A DNA stretch of 6,784 bases from Alphaproteobacteria bacterium (lineage in GTDB: Bacteria > Pseudomonadota > Alphaproteobacteria > ATCC43930 > CGMCC-115725), in contig JASHUO010000590.1 in NCBI GenBank assembly GCA_030039975.1, positions 1-6,784 on the forward strand, given 5' to 3'. Each line of letters begins with the position of its first letter. The stretch's first letter is position 1. The notes beneath the pieces are model-generated. The model did not search any database, was not told the origin of the DNA, and saw nothing but the letters and a program-made list of their open reading frames with translations. The translations under genes and the position numbers were made by a program. This document shows positions 5,903 through 6,784 of this stretch, piece by piece.

Positions 5903-6667
5903 GTGTCGCACGTCCCTTCCCGCCTTCGCGCCCTTGTCATTGCCGGCACCTTGCTGGCCGCCGCGCCGACGCTCGGCGGCTGCATCGTTGCCGCCGCCGG
6001 CGCCGGTGCCGCCGGCGGCTATGGCGTTCTCGGCCAGGAGCTGTCGCCCGAGCAGCAGGTGAAGGACTCGGCGACCCGTGCGGTGATCCGCGATTCCTGG
6101 GGCAAGTACAATCAGCAGCTGCCGGACGATCTCGACGCCACCGTTTATAACGGCCGCGTCCTGATCACCGGCCGCGTACCCCAGGAGGAGTGGCGGCAGC
6201 AGGCGGTGAAGCTTGCCTGGAAGGCCGACGGCGTCAAAGAGGTCTACGACGAGATCTCCGTCGGACCGGCGACGCATTTCATGGACGAGGCGCGCGACAC
6301 CGTGATCTCGACGCGGCTGCGCAACGACCTGGTCTTCGACAAATATATCAAGTCGATCAACTACACCGTCACGACCAATGACGGCGTCGTTTACGTCATC
6401 GGCACGGCGCGCAGCCAGCAGGAGCTCAACCGCGTCACCGATTACGCGCGCAACATCCCCAATGTGCGCCGCGTCGTCTCCTATGTCCGCATCCGCTCGG
6501 GCGAGCCCGAGACGCCGGTGGCCGCCAGCGGCGCCAACCCGGCGCCCACGTCCGCAACGCCGAACGCGGCGCCGCCGGCAGCGGCGCCCGCCCCCGCTGC
6601 CAGCGGCGACACACCTGAAGGCGCGCCGACGCCGCGTTCCGACATCGAGGTAACGCCGCTCAAGTGA
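5903..6667 (+). CDS. DolP-like lipoprotein with two BON domains
   Basis: The protein is predicted to be an outer-membrane lipoprotein related to DolP (YraP), which binds anionic phospholipid and supports outer-membrane integrity in E. coli. In 254 residues it has a signal peptide, then lipobox LGGC with C27, followed by IVAAAGAGAAGG, close in style to the start of mature DolP. BON domain 1 covers about 52-120 (NGRVLITGRV at 83-92, VKEVYDEI at 111-118). BON domain 2 covers about 128-198 (NDGVVYVIGTA at 159-169, VRRVVSYVRI at 188-197). A Pro/Ala-rich tail from about 200 to the end is extra compared with E. coli DolP (191 residues). There is no Asp after C27, which fits outer-membrane sorting. 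GTG 5903 has AGGAG 10 nt upstream. Lipid binding is inferred from the family, and localisation from the lipobox. The stop overlaps the next gene (GTGA). Confidence 0.93.
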   Translation: MSHVPSRLRALVIAGTLLAAAPTLGGCIVAAAGAGAAGGYGVLGQELSPEQQVKDSATRAVIRDSWGKYNQQLPDDLDATVYNGRVLITGRVPQEEWRQQAVKLAWKADGVKEVYDEISVGPATHFMDEARDTVISTRLRNDLVFDKYIKSINYTVTTNDGVVYVIGTARSQQELNRVTDYARNIPNVRRVVSYVRIRSGEPETPVAASGANPAPTSATPNAAPPAAAPAPAASGDTPEGAPTPRSDIEVTPLK

Positions 6668-6784
6668 GCGCAGCACCGTTCAATGACCGATCCGGCGCCG
6701 ACACTTTCCTTGCCGGCCTCGCCGGCTTGGGCGAGGGTCCCTGGCCGCTCGCCGCGGCAGCATTGGCGCTCGCTTGCCGCGACC
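6664..6784 (+). CDS. 5' part of a gene, possibly SirB1-like transglutaminase-fold protein
   Basis: An open frame starts at GTG 6664, overlapping the preceding stop as GTGA, and runs off the window after 40 codons. It reads as an amphipathic or helical N-terminus with DTFLAGLAGLGEGPWPLAAA (residues 13-32). The pattern of a short acidic start followed by an Ala/Leu-rich helix resembles the beginning of alphaproteobacterial SirB1-type (transglutaminase-like plus TPR) proteins. No catalytic motif is within reach, so this is a tentative resemblance. ATG 6683 opens a different frame whose translation looks like low-complexity, out-of-frame sequence, and it is less likely. The tight overlap implies cotranscription with the BON lipoprotein gene. 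Confidence 0.5.
   Translation, partial: MSAAPFNDRSGADTFLAGLAGLGEGPWPLAAAALALACRD

Noticed and set aside
5990..6020. GCC/GGC-rich run in the BON gene as a possible tandem repeat
   Set aside because: It is simple Ala/Gly codon usage after the lipidated cysteine, without a consistent repeat unit.
5762..6676. Long minus-strand open frame (304 codons) opposite the BON lipoprotein gene
   Set aside because: It is antisense to a gene with a signal peptide, lipobox and two BON domains. Its translation is Arg/Gly-rich low-complexity sequence, as expected from a shadow frame in GC-rich DNA.
1..6784. tRNA, rRNA, CRISPR array, insertion sequence or phage attachment site
   Set aside because: Nothing resembling these was seen on either strand. 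The only clear tandem repeat array is the heptamer element at 2332-2359.

Overview
This is a GC-rich window (by eye about two thirds or more G+C, with strong GC bias at third codon positions) from what is most likely an alphaproteobacterium, possibly of Rhodospirillales or Hyphomicrobiales type. The gene content (HemW, LpoA-like penicillin-binding protein activator, RsmI, YraN, two-BON lipoprotein) and the protein style support a Gram-negative proteobacterium. The exact order within the class is inference. No tRNA, rRNA, CRISPR array, transposase or phage gene was seen.

Layout. Positions 1-23 hold the last codons of an upstream gene, perhaps rdgB. Next come hemW (30-1208, +), a radical-SAM-fold heme chaperone with a TTG start, and a membrane sensor histidine kinase (1271-2344, +). 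The kinase converges on an LpoA-like lipoprotein gene (2359-3594/3600, -). The 3' ends of these two genes are only 14 bp apart and lie in an unusual heptamer-repeat and hairpin element (about 2300-2366). The lpoA-like gene is divergent from rsmI (3540-4505, +), and their 5' coding ends appear to overlap by about 55-61 bp. rsmI is followed by yraN (4502-4879, ATGA overlap), an endonuclease/exonuclease/phosphatase-fold hydrolase (4907-5752), a 150-bp gap, a DolP-like two-BON-domain lipoprotein (5903-6667), and the first 40 codons of another gene (6664 to the window end, GTGA overlap).

How the genes fit together. From rsmI/lpoA onward the window matches the E. coli rsmI | lpoA-yraN-diaA-dolP neighbourhood: 16S rRNA methyltransferase, peptidoglycan synthase activator lipoprotein, nuclease-fold YraN and outer-membrane DolP. 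Here yraN and dolP follow rsmI rather than lpoA, and an EEP-family hydrolase stands between yraN and dolP where E. coli has diaA. The shared theme is envelope biogenesis coupled to translation and DNA housekeeping. hemW and the kinase belong to a separate block.

I see no clear new defence or mobile system. The points most worth a second look are the repeat/hairpin that supplies the kinase's C-terminal tail and both convergent stop codons, the head-on 5' overlap of rsmI and the lpoA-like gene, and the EEP enzyme embedded in the lpoA/dolP cluster.
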